DNA from: Sipunculus nudus | Taxonomy: Eukaryota > Annelida > Sipuncula > Golfingiida > Sipunculidae | Length of the DNA stretch: 64,000 bases | Assembly (NCBI GenBank): GCA_026874595.1 | Contig: CM049307.1 | Location: 73,384,643 to 73,448,642 of the forward strand | Direction of reading: 5' to 3' | Part shown: piece after piece, positions 23,502-36,500 of the stretch | Numbering within the stretch: position 1 is the first letter of the stretch | Layout: each line of letters begins with the position of its first letter | Position numbers and translations under genes: made by a program | Notes under the pieces: generated by a model | Databases searched by the model: none | What the model was told of the DNA's origin: nothing | What the model saw: the letters and a program-made list of their open reading frames with translations, nothing else

Positions 23502-24529
23502 TCAGCTTGTACCCTCCACGATGAGGTGCAGCTCGTTATTAATCCTCTCCACTCCGGTACCCAAACGACGACACTCCCTGTCCATAGTCTTGGTTAACCA
23601 CTCCACATCTGCAGGCTGAGCTCGGTTAACCCGGAGATGTTTGGTCTGTGTGGGCACCATCACAAGTTTTCTGAGATTCCCGGTATCCGGGTCAATGTGA
23701 GGAAAGTACATCAAGGCTAGATCCCCTCGGTAATGTTCATGGCCTGTGATTCCTTCGTAATCGTTTAGGAAGTCCCCACAGCCATAGATAATAAGCTTGC
23801 CTTTGTATACCTCTACACCTTTCACGTGATGCGAGGAATGTCCGTGAATGATGTTGACGTATCCTGTGTCTATCATCGCATGTGCCCATTTCATCTGCTG
23901 CTCATCAATGTCAAACCCCCAGTTTCCACCCCAGTGAATAGAAAACACGACAATGTCACCCTCCTTCTTGTAAGTCTTTATAAGCTCCTTCATTTCCTTG
24001 ACAGATTTTGAATTGTGGATCTCGACCAGATGGACACCAGCCTGCTTTGTACGAGCCCGCCATTCTGTAAACACACCACTAGACTGGTGCCCACCTGCAA
24101 AGACGAGCACACGTCGACCAAGACGAGGTACATCAATGGACACCGGTTGTTGTGCCTCCGTCAGGTTGACACCTGCACCGGCATATGGTATCCCAGCATC
24201 CTTGAGTGAAGTCAGTGTTTCTTGAAGTCCTGGCTCACACCAGTCTAAAATATGATTATTGCTCAGAACACAACAGTCAATTTTAGCACTTTTGATAACA
24301 TTGACATTTTTGGGATGCATACGGTAATGTATCCCCTTGCTTGGCCACGGTTTTGGGTGACTGGTGACTGCGTTCTCGAGGTTGATGATTCTAGCATCTG
24401 GTCTCTTCTCCTCTAGGATTTCCAAGGCATCTCCCCAGATGTATCCCAAAGGACGCTCTGATTTTGGAGTTAACCGTCCATTCTGCATCTCAGCTAAAGT
24501 AACGTATCCAATGGCATCCATCCCATTAC
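23502..24529 (-). CDS. CapA-like gene, terminal exon
   Basis: 1028 nt including stop (23502-23504). The acceptor TTATTATTGCAG sits right before GTAATGGGATGG. Encodes from GNGMDAIGYVTLAE to LHLIVEGTS. The open frame extends upstream to 24650 only because the intron happens to be open; those residues lack family similarity. Confidence 0.9.
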
Positions 24530-27500
24530 CTGCAATAATAAAAGTCGTAAAGTAATGAGTTATAAAGATTAGCAATAATATGTGCATTATGACATGCTGC
24601 TCATTTTGGCTGAATAGAAAAGTTTCTTTGCAAAAATCATCTGGGCACATGGGCTTACTAGCTTCAATTCACTGGTTATAAATCGTGGTTTGATTCTGTG
24701 TGTGAGTAAACAGGGTCCACCTGTGTCTGTGTAACATAACAAGACGGCATGGCCATAGATCTGATCTTGTGCATGCACAACAACACCCACAAAAGGATAA
24801 TTAACATGACAGAAGAAACACAGAAGAAACACCAGTTGGCAGTCTAAATTTGTGAAGTACCTGAGTACAGTACCAGGTGGCGTGCACACTATGTTTATAT
24901 TTTGCAGTACTGATTGTGTATTGTGCAAGCTTTTTCAAACAGGTATACTATGTATAGAAGTTAGTAAACCAAAAATTATGGTGCAAGCAGGTGATTTTCA
25001 AATAAAAACTTTGCTCCCGACTCTGCTCCTTGTTACTCTCATTATAGGCATCTTTGTTTGATTTGAGACAAACAATGAAACAGTGAATGCCTGAACCAGT
25101 GAATGCTTGAATCGGTGAATGACTGAATCAGAAAAAGCCTAAATCAGTGAATGACTGAACCAGTGAATGCCTGATTCTGTGAATGCCTTAATCAGTGAAT
25201 ACCTTAATCAATTAATGAATGCCTAAATCAGTGAATGCCTGAGTCAGTGAATGCCTGAATCAGTGAATGCCTCAATCATTGAATGCCTGAGTCAATGAAT
25301 GCCTGAATCAGTGAATGCCTGAATCAGTGAATGCCTGAATCAGTGAATGCCTCAATTTGTGAGGCTTGAGTCACTGAATGCCAAAATCAGTGAATGACAG
25401 AATCAATGACTGTCTGAACCAGTGAATGCCTGAATTGATCACTGAATGACTGAATTGATCACTAAATGCCTGAATCAATGAATGCCTAAATCAATGAATG
25501 CCTGTTACTCTCATTATAGGCATCATTGTTGGATTTCAGACAAACACTGAAACAGTGAATGCCTGAACCATGTCTGTCCTGACTGACGTAGAAAATGCCG
25601 GTGACCTTGAAGGCAACAGACACGACCAGATGCAAGATAAATGTGATAATCAGGTTGACCAAGGTGATCCGAACCCCTTTGCACACATAGTGGATGTTCC
25701 CGATATTGTGTCTGCAACAGAAACTTGCGTATATACTAATTTAGACAAGAAACAGAATTGTTCTGTTTCAATATTAGACCAAGTGACAATGTTGAAAGCC
25801 ATTCTTGCTCTGCAACAACAGATGAGGACCATTACTTCTAACCAGTTGAAAAGCAAATCACATGATGGTCATGGTTTGCATCAAATCAGAGGGGATATAC
25901 GCGAGTTAAAAGATCATGTATCGAACTTTGAGAGTAGGCTTAGCATACTAGAAACTAAAGTGTCCAGTCTACATGGTCATCTGACTGAGCCCACGGGGTG
26001 TGCAGAGACTCAGTCTGACATAAATGCGTTTAAGACGCTGTTAGAGGACATCAAGGTGCATGTAAACAAAACAGAGCAACTGTCTCTACACTAAAAGGTA
26101 ACGTATGTTCTATGAGACAAAAAATAAAAAAGTCAGAATCAGAAATCCATGCCCAGCAATACAAATTTGCTTCTGTTTTGACATCTGTGACGCATTTACG
26201 AGAGAGGGTACACAAACTGCATAGACATTCCCCAACACAGGTGCCAGGTAGAAGTTACGCCTCGGCGCTTTCTAATACAGACAAATCAGGACATGAAGCT
26301 GCAAGGTGCAATGGACAGACGAGATTACCAGTTGATCGGTCCAGCAAAAGCGCTGGTCCAGCTCACATTTTGGTCACATCAATAACAGATGAAGGTGTGA
26401 GTGGAAACGACTTCCCTCAGGGTAACCGGGAAAATCCATCAACGTCCATTCGCGTTGTTACTGGACATGGTGCACATGGTACAAAAACGAAACGCAGTAC
26501 TGGCTCCACAGTGAATAAAGCATATTATGTAGGGAATATAGATCCCAGTGTTGACAAATCTGACATTGAATCCTACTTGAGGTATGAGGGAATCCAGCCT
26601 GTAAGCATTAGGTTGTTCCCATGCCGTAACGGACCTCTTTTAGGGGCTCAACTGGTAATCCCGTATTCAAAAGGTAACATCATGGAGGACCCTTACTTTT
26701 GGCCCGACAATGTATACATCCGAAACTGGAGACAAGCATCATACGTCAGAGGTCCAACTGGTGGTAGAACTTATTACCGTTCATCGCAGTCTTATTAAAT
26801 AGTTTATCCTGAGGACCTGTGCTCTAATACTATGCAGAATTTACCATTTACTGACACTGTTTTCAAAATAATGTCATTCAATGTCAGGGGTGGTTTTTGG
26901 TCTTCAATGTATCTATGTAACCTACTTGACCGATTTAGTGTAGATTTATGTTTCATTGCCGAGCACTGGCTGTTTTCAGCTGATCTTAGTTTCTTAAATA
27001 CACTTCATGACAAATACACTGTTCATGCTGTATCAGATGCATCTCTCAATCCGCTCGATCCATACAGTAGAGGAAAGGGTGGTATTGCAATACTGTGGAA
27101 ACAAGTGACCCATGGGTCATGACGCTCAGCTGACTGGGAAGAGATTCACAAAAGGAAATTTTATCATCAGAATGGTAGATACCCATTCAACTGAAGCATC
27201 AAACAGATTAACCAACAGGCCAAGATTTAGTCTGTATTTATATATCTGAAAAATAGAGAAAAAATGTGTAAACTTAAAAAACTAGAATACCGGTAGCTGA
27301 CAAGTGACTATGTGTATCCGCCAAAATCAGAGTGGAACAGGTGAAGTGAGGCATGGATTGAGTGGCAGGGGGAAACAGAGTGAGGTATGTTGCAAATTAG
27401 CATGGATGTCTGCAGCCTAAATGTGTATGTAGGTTGTGCCACCTACCACAAATCCAGAAAGCTGTTCAAGTTGTATACATATGCAAAATTTTAGGCAGAA

Positions 27501-30500
27501 AAGTCAAACCATTACATGGATATGAGTGATTTTAGCCCACGGCAGACAAACAGACAGACGCTGTGCAAAAATGGTTGCTGGTGGCCCCTCCAGTTTTGTG
27601 TATGATAAAGACCTATGTGAGATCTAAACACAAGCACAATTTTGGCCCAATCGGTCAAATGGTTCCTGAGATATTAGCTTGAATGTGTGCAGCGTTAACT
27701 AGAATGTAGGTGGTGCCACCTGTCATAAAACCAAGAAAGCTGTCCAGGATGTATAAACCTGCAAAATTTTAGGCAGTTATGTCAAACCACTATAGAGAAA
27801 TGAGTGATTTTAGGCCACGGCAGACAAACAGACAGACGCTGTGCAAAAATGGTTGAAGGGGGTGCCATCAGTTTTGCGTATGATAAAGAGCTATGTTAGA
27901 TCTATACACATGCAAAATTTAGGCCCAATCGGTCAAACGGTTCCCGAGATATGAGCTTGGATGTCATCAGCGAGAACAGAAAGTAGGTGGCACCACCTGT
28001 CATAAAATCTAGAAAGCTATCCAGGATGTATACGCATGCCGAATTTCAGGTGAATTAGTCAATTTACTGCAGAGATATGATTGATTTTAACCAAAGGCAG
28101 ATGGACACTGTGCAAACATGGTTACAGGTGGCGCCACCATTTTTTGTGTATGTTATAGAGCTATCCAAGGACTACATTTGTATAAATTTTATTTCCTGAT
28201 CAGTCAAACAGTTCCCGAGATATGAGTTTGGATGTCATCAGCATGAACGTGAATGTAGGTCGTGCCACCTGTCATAAAATCAAGAAAGCTATCCAGGATG
28301 TATAAAACTGCAAAATTTTAGGCAGATATGTCAAACCACTGCCGAGATATGAGTGACATTATCGCACGGCAGACAAACAGACAGACGCTGTGCAAAAATG
28401 ATTGCAGGTGGCGCCACTAGTTTTGCATATGATAAAGAGCTATGTTAGATCTATACACATGCAAAATTTTGGCCCAATCGGTCAAACGGTTCCCGAGATA
28501 TGAGCTTGGATGTCATCAGCATGAATGAGAATGTAGGTGGCGCCACCTGTCATGAAATCAAGAAAGCTATCCAGGATGTAAAGGCATGCCGAATTTCAGG
28601 GAATTAGTCAATTCACTGCAGAGATATGAGTGATTTTAACCAAAGGCAGATGAACAGATGGACACTGTGCAAACATGGTTACAGGTGGCGCCACCATTTT
28701 TGTGTATGTTATAGAGCTATCCAAGGGCTACATTTGTATAAATTTTATTTCCTGATCAGTCAAATGGTTCCCGAGATATGAGCTTGGAAAGCTGATAAAA
28801 TCAAGTCCCAGAGGAGCTCTCTGGAAACGAACGCGGCAACGGTGGAGGAACCCGGTCAAAAACATAGTATCTGCAAAACTTCATTTAGGCAGGTACAAAA
28901 ATACAGGTGGCTCCACCAGTCTGCAGAAACTAATAAAAACACTTAATGATCAAAATCCATGCAAAGAATCATGGTGATCTCCGCATTAGTTGTTCAGATA
29001 CTTCAGCTTTTGTATCAAATTGTCCATTATTCTGAGGGATACTTCGGAGTCCTATAGCTTGAAGGATATGGGTAACAGAGACCTAATTTTAAGTTTCCAC
29101 AGGCGCTTTTCATGGGCATCCTTGCATGACAAGAATGAAGATTCTAGGTCCAGTTGTTTGATTTGTACCCTGTTGACAGATAACCACATCTTTAAAGGTA
29201 TCAAAAAAAAAGAGAAAAAAATCGTAAAAATTTGAAAAAAGTAGAGGTGGCACACCCAGTCTGCAGAAACTGATGGAACATCTCATGATCAATATGTATG
29301 CCAAAAATCATGACCATCAGTGATGTAGTTATTGAGATATTGAAGTTTTTGTATGAAATGACTGTAAAAAGAGAAAGTGACAAAACTGTAAACAGAGAAA
29401 GTGGTTTCTTGGACAGCAGGAGATTAGACAATGTAGAAGTCATAAACACCTGGGTATAATTACAAATCCTTTACTCACATGGACAGAATGTATATTGGAA
29501 GCGTCTCGTAAGGGTAAAGGTATTTTCATGTCTTTATTTGGTGCTGGAGTGGGTCCAAATGGTCTTAATTCATTAACTTCAGTTAAGGCTCTAAAAGTTA
29601 TAATTTTGCCCAAAGCATTATATGGTGCCAAACTCTGGAGCAGATTGACCAACTATAACATGTTATCACTTGAAAGAATGTATCGCTTTTGTATAAAACA
29701 TATACAAGGATTTCATGTCAGTACCCGCTCTGATATAGCTCTGAGCATGTTAGGACTTCCGCGCGTTCAGGCGTGGGTAGACAGACAAAAACTTTTCTTC
29801 TTTGGTCGACTATGCAGACATGATACAGACGGTATTATATACAACATTTTTCACACCAGGTTTAAGAATCACCTTGAGCGCGCAACAGTTAAAAGTTTCG
29901 GTACTGTTGCGGATATGTGCGACCTACTTCGAAAGTATGATCTTTCTGATTACATAAATAAGGTCATGAATGACTCGTGTTTTCCCTAAAAAAATCAGTG
30001 GTCACAAATTGTCACACAGGCTGTAATACCATATGAAGAATCAGAATATATCTCAAGGACGGGTGATAGTGTCTCGTTCAGGATGATCAACCTGGTCAAA
30101 GAATGTATTTTCTACCCATCTGTATCATGGAGTTATGCAACTTTAATTCCCAGTTCCTTTAAAATATTCAGAACCTCTGCGTAACTGCTAGCGTATTATG
30201 ACCACTTAGAATGCCTATCTGTAGAAACTCTGTCATTTTTGCGGTACATTGTATGTGAATCCCATTGCACATGTTTTGCTTTCCTGTGACTTTACACATA
30301 ATCAAAGAGAGGAATTTTGGTCGTTCATAATCAATGTATTACCTACTGAAGCAGGTGTCTCCCTACACAATGTTGAAGACGAAATATTTGTAGCTCACTG
30401 TTTTGGCAAAGAGGTTCCTTTATTGTCACCGACTGATAATGTTTTGTTTTTCTATAATGCAGCTCTATATTTACATGATCTGCGAAGAGAGATATTAGAA

Positions 30501-33500
30501 CTTTGGCCTCAACAATGCAACTATATGATAAGACATATATAACAGGGACAGAGCGTACAAATTTGTAGTATTATATCTGTATTCTAATTCTGTTTGTTTG
30601 CATTTAAATTCTGTATTATGGTATAATGTGATTATGTACTCTTCATTATTTGCGGAAATAAAGAATCAATCAATCAATCAGTCAAACCTGAATTGGTCAA
30701 TCCCTGAATCAGTGAATGCCTGAACTACTGAATGTCTGAATAACTGAATCAGTGAAGCCTAAATCTGTGCATGGCTGAAACAGTGAATGCCTGATTCAGT
30801 GAATGCCTAAACTAATGAATGCCTGAAACAGGGAATGCCTGAACTAGTCAATGCCTGAATAAGTGAATCAGTGAAGCCTGAATCTGTGAATGGCTGAACC
30901 AGTGAATGCCTGATTCAGTGAATGCCTAAACCAATGAATGCCCAAATCAGTGAATTCCTAAATCGGTGAATACCTGGGTCAGTGAATGCCTGAATCAGTG
31001 AATTTTTTAACCAGTGAATGACTGAATCAGTGAATAGCTGAACCAGTAAATGGCTGAAATATTCAATGCTTGAAACAGTGAATGCCTGAATCAATTAATG
31101 CCTGAAGCAGTTACCACCTAAACCAGTGAATGCCTAAATCAGTGAATGACTTAATCAGTGAAAACCTTAATCAGAGAATACCCAATCAATAGCTGAACAA
31201 AACAAGTGACCCATGGGTCATGACGCTCAGCTGCCAAGCATGACCTGTGACAGCATGGACTGAGATTCACAATTTTGAAGAACCAATTTGCCAATTTGTT
31301 GAAAATTTTCTATGACAACAGAATTATATATCACCTATGTCTGGTTAAAACACAGTGAATTTATGGTCTGAGGAAAATGCATGATTGTTAAGCTATCAGG
31401 AACTATTCCAACAGCTTGCTTGAAACCTGTCAGTCTTAAAAGGAACTCCACAAAGGGCAAATATAAGATCAAAATATATAGCAAAAATCAAGGAAATACA
31501 TGCAAGAACTAGAATACAGGTATTCGACAAGCGACTACGTGTATCCGCCTAAATCAGAATGGCTGCAGGTGGCACCACCAGTTTTGCGTATGATACAGAG
31601 CTATGTGAGATCTATACACATGCAAAATTTTGGCTCAATCGGTCAAACGGTTACCGAGATATGAGCTTGGATGTCTGCAGCGTAAACTTTAATGTAGGTG
31701 GCGCCACCTGTCATAAAATCAGAAAAGCTGTCAAGGATGTATACGCATGCTGAATTTCAGGTGAATTAGTCAAACCACTGCAGAGATGTGAGTGATTTTA
31801 ACCCAAGGCAGACGAACAGATGGACACTGTGCAAACATGGTTGCAGGTGGCGCCACCATTTTTTGTGTATGTTATAAAGCTCTCCAAGGGCTACATTTGT
31901 GCAGAAAAATTTTCCTGATCGGTCAAACGGTTCCCGAGATATGTGGGTTTATGTGTGGAAACAGACGCACAAACTGACGTGGAGCTTAGAGGAAAGGTCA
32001 GAGGTCAAAACAAAATCGGGGCGCAGCAGTTCACATGTGACCTGAACATAATCCCCGGTTTTGTAAAATTCCGCCCAGCGGTTATGGAGGAGTTCTCCGG
32101 ACACCTACATGGCGGCCGCGGCGGCGGCGTGCAGCTGAAAACATAGTATCCGCAAAACTCTGCTTCTGTATGAATTTTTATTCAATACAAGCCAACCGTA
32201 CTGCACTTTTATAAATGATGGTAATATTTATTCAGAAATATTTGACCCAATCCTTTACAAGATTACATAAATATACATCCAACTGCATTCACTTTAACTG
32301 TTCTTGAGATAATATGATCAAAAGGAATTAAAAGATGGTTGCCTGGTGGCCATATTGGACTTCTGACAAGTCTGAAATCAGACAACAAACATTCTCTAAA
32401 TCGGACCAAACATTAAAGAAAAATTACTGAAACTGCACTGAAGAAAGAATTTCTAAGGTGGCTAACTGGCAGACATAATGGATTTCTGACAAGTATGACA
32501 TTTGATATTCCACATTCTCCAATAAGAAACCAAACTTGGGGCAAATTATCCAGTAATGAATGCCCAAAATAATTCAAAAGGCATGTCCAGGCGCTCATAT
32601 CAGATTTATAGATATGCAATTGTAAAAAGTGTAAGTCCAATATTTTTTATTATCACTCTGCTTTTCAATGGGGTCAGCAGGGTAGGTAAACTGCCAAACC
32701 TGAAAGAAAAGAAATGCAGAAAGCATGACTAAGAGTCTTGAAATAAAACAAAAAGCCATCCTAAATCAAGGTACACATCCACATATTATGAGAACAAACA
32801 CTTGCTTTTATATGTGGTGATACATATTAAAATATTCAGATATCTAGGAAACTAAGTTTATTGCTAGGATTCCATAAAATAAACTGCAAAATGTTCCCAT
32901 CATCTTATAAATCAGTAGCTAAACCTTAATACTATACTCTCATAGTCTTAATGCCTGGCTGAAGCATTCAGACAACAGTGTTTTTGTTATGAAGTAAGGA
33001 GGTACTTATCACTGAGCCTTATCACTTAATAGGCTGATACAAAAGGGAGTCATATGTCACCAGTGTCACTCACAATTACAGCCACACAGGGAGATGTACC
33101 AGCTGGAGTGGGATGGTTATATATACAAGAAAAATAGAGATGGTCTATAAAATAAGTAATTGTGAACATCTCTGACCTATGACCTTGGCCTTTCGCCCAC
33201 ATATCAACTGGATTTTTTTCTAAATGATGGGTAACTACTAACCACTTAAATCTGGTGTAATTACTTGGCAACCAATGGGTGAATAACTTTGACCTGCAAC
33301 CTTTAACCTGCTGACCAGCTGACCCCAAAATCAATAAGTTATTTATTCAAGCAAAAAGACCCATAAATATGAAGTTTGAGTCAAACTGAGTGATGCATAG
33401 ATGTGGCATATGTGAAAGACTGAAGGTTTGGGTTGAACAGTTACACTTGAAATATGCTCACAAGCATTTAGAACAATTAAATATTGTGACCTTGACCTTT

Positions 33501-36500
33501 GACTTTTTGACCTCAACATCAATAGGCTTCTTCCCTTATTGGTAGGTAAGCCATATATGATGGAAAACAGATGGAAGGTAAAGATTGAGAAGTTTGCCTG
33601 AAAATGACTCCACGCAAGAAGTGGGTGCTGTGAACTTGACCTTTGACCTCAAAATCAACAGGTCTTTTCCCCTGTTGGCAGAGAAGCGATATCAGTGCTG
33701 AAAGGTTTGGAATGAAAAGTCTAGCTTGAAATGTATCCACAACCTTTTCAAAGAAGTGGATCCTGTGACCCTGACCTTTGACCTTGTGACCTCAAAATCT
33801 ATAGGATTCTTCTCCTACTTAGTAGGTGAGCTATATGTGAAAGATCAAAGAATTGGGATGAAAGGGTTGGCTTAAAATGCATCCACAGGCTTTTCAAAGA
33901 AGAGGCTCCTGTGACCTTGACCTTTGACCTTTTGACCTAAAAAAAATTATGGTTCTTCCCCTGTTGGTAGGTGAGCTGTATGTGAAAGATGTAAGGTTTG
34001 GGATGAAAATTTTGTCTCAAAGAGTTATTTCTGGGGGGTGCAAACACACCCCATAACTTCGAGAATATAGGTCGCAGTGACCTATTTCAGGTTTGCAAGG
34101 AGATCTTTTTATAACCTCTAAGACTGCATAGGGTTCATGGCCCTAGCCCCTACAGTTAGGATTTGTGCCCTGCTAACGGACGGATGGCCGGCCAAACGGC
34201 CGGACGGACAGACGGAAGGACGACGGACAAAGACCCATCGCTATAGCCCAGCATGACTGAAAGTCAGCTGAGCTAAAAATGTGTGAACCAGTGAATGCCT
34301 GAAACAGTGAATGACTGAATCAGTGATTGTGTGAACCAGTGAATGCCCGAGTCATATAATGCCTGAATCAGTGTATGCTTGAAGCTGTGAACTGAATTTC
34401 AATTCACACAAATTCTCTTTAATTCCATTTCAATTCAGGACTGACCCCAGGTCGAATCAGGACTCATTCGGACTACACTGTTTGGACATTATCTGATATT
34501 TCATACCACTGGTGCTACAAGACAGAGGCTTACAACAAGTCCCCCATCTACGGACAGTTTGATTACTGCCAAGCCAACAAAACTTAATTTTTGTCCCCTT
34601 CCATGCCTCCAGGTGGCGGAGATAGGATTTTATGTATTAAAAACCAGCTACTTTCTCCAAGGTTTTAGCCAGTTCTTACCTCAGAGTCCTAGTACAAGTC
34701 TTAGTCCAGGACCCTCGAGTCAGAGTCTTAAGTCCCTGAATAAGTGGACTCAACTCCAAGTCTGGACTCCAGTCCTATGTCACTGATTTATATACCATAA
34801 AGCATAACTATAATGCAACAGTATTGTTTAAGAAAACACTGTTTGACAAGACACTGAGCCATAAAGCATTACAATAATGCAACAGTATTGTTTATGAAAA
34901 CACTGTTTGACAAAACAATGAGCCATAAAGCATAATTATTAAGCTTCAGTATTGTTTATGAAAACACTGCTTGACAAGACACTGAGCCATAAAGCATAAT
35001 TATTAAGCTTCAGTATATTTTATGAAAACACTGCTTGACAAGACATTGAGCCATAAAGCATAACTATAATGCAACAGTATTGTTTAAGAAAACACTGTTT
35101 GACAAGACACTGAGCCATAAAGCATAACTCTAATGCAATAGTATTGTTTATGAAAACACTGTTTGACAAGACACTGCGCCATAAAGCTTAAATTTAATAC
35201 AACAGTATTTTTAATGAAAACACTGTTTGACAAGACACTGAGCCATAAAGCATAACTATAATGCAACTGTATTGTTTATAAAAACACTGTTGACAAGACA
35301 CTGAGCCATAAAGCATAACTATAATGCAACAGTATTGTTTATGAAAACACTGTTTAACTTTAAAGCTGTGTTTCAATGTCTGTGTGTCTTGTCTTGGTTA
35401 ACCTACCTTCATAAAGTATGGGGTCCACAGAGTGCTCCAAGATCTGATCAATTCCCCGCGCCAACATCACATCACCACATAAAAACATGCTGATGGAGGA
35501 CATATTGTTGTTTTTACCTGAAATAAAATGTTAATATTAAAAATCAAATTTATTTACACACATATTTTATTTCTAATTAATACACTCCTGTTTTTCTAAA
35601 CTCAGTGACAGCAAAGACTGAATTTAAACATACATATACTTCAGTCTCCCAAAACATGTTAAGACTTAAAGGTGCCCATTCACCTACCTTTTGAAAAAGA
35701 ATTTATGTGATTTCTTGCTTCCTCTATGGATACATAAATGATCTAAGGGTAATTTTTGTTTTGAAAAGTTCTCATAAGGCTTTCCTGAAGGATGTATGAA
35801 TTTGTTTGTCAACAACATGTTTGTAAACACAGCAATGTTGAAAAAAAAGGAAAAAACATGTAACCTATGGTGCATATTTGTGGTGGTAGAATGATCACTT
35901 GTCGCAAAACACCATTTGCAAAGCCCTGGCTTATCAGACTTGCTGCCAGATGCCCTTGTTGAATTTCTTTTTTTTGCAGGCCCCCAACACATTATAAACA
36001 TGTTGATATAAACACAATTATTAAGCCTGTGTGTGGTGATATCCACATTTATGGCCTATTTTTATAAAAGCTTCAAGGGATTACCTTTAGTTTGTAAAGG
36101 TCAGATATGTGATTGGGCCCCCTTTAAGAGGGACCTATTCCAGTAACATACATCAAATAATAAAGATATCCCCTTGTGTGCTGATTTAATGACTGGGATT
36201 ATTTCAGCATTTCAGAGACTCATCATACTGCTTGTGGCACCCATTAGAAGCAACTGTGCTTGATTTTAGCCTAACACTGCATGACTGATTTGCACAATGA
36301 ACTACAAGACATATGCATTGTCTAATTAGTGAGCAACACTGAGGAAACTGAAAAAGGGGAACAGTACTTTGTTTATCTATTCAACTCAATTTGTTCAATT
36401 AATTTCATTTTCATAAATTCAGTTACAATCCATTCAATTTTGCTTTCATATAAAGTAATTAAAATTGACTCCCAGGTATACCATCTATCATATTTGAAAT

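Larger units (their letters stand above)
25570..30665 (+). mobile_element. Second LINE, interrupted and lacking the RT core
   Basis: 5' part: coiled-coil ORF1 and the start of an endonuclease. 3' part: RT thumb and zinc-knuckle-like C-terminus, then an aataaag signal and ATCA-repeat tail (30657-30680). Between about 27102 and 29380 unrelated family A/B repeats take the place of the rest of the endonuclease and the catalytic RT, so it cannot be functional. Its clade cannot be fixed without the RT core. Confidence 0.8.
31201..34279 (-). mobile_element. Family-B element with nested family A and AGGTCA-type core
   Basis: On the minus strand it starts at 34279 with TTTTTAGCTCAGCTGACTTT, a self-complementary end, then a (GTCC)n-like stretch. 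It ends at 31201 with CAGCTGAGCGTCATGACCC. The interior has a family-A element (31508-32172, opposite orientation) and tandem units containing TGACCTTGACCTTTGACC (33480-33990). The 16-bp minisatellite flanks both sides, so the boundaries are good to a few bases. No ORF. Confidence 0.75.

Noticed and set aside
23502..24529. Bacterial contamination as source of the CapA gene
   Set aside because: The gene has splice-consistent introns, lies in the same contig as ICT1, and its introns hold the same repeats as the rest of the window.
24530..24650. N-terminal extension of the CapA frame (residues before GNGMDAIG)
   Set aside because: A consensus branch, pyrimidine tract and CAG precede the conserved part, and the real N-terminal domain is in the exon at 35407-35517.
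25072..25569. CRISPR-like array
   Set aside because: Units of 16 bp are directly adjacent with no unique spacers; it is a minisatellite in an animal intron.
34797..35357. Coding potential of the 64-bp array (frames 35084-35376)
   Set aside because: Open only because of repetition; the frames shift with the unit length.
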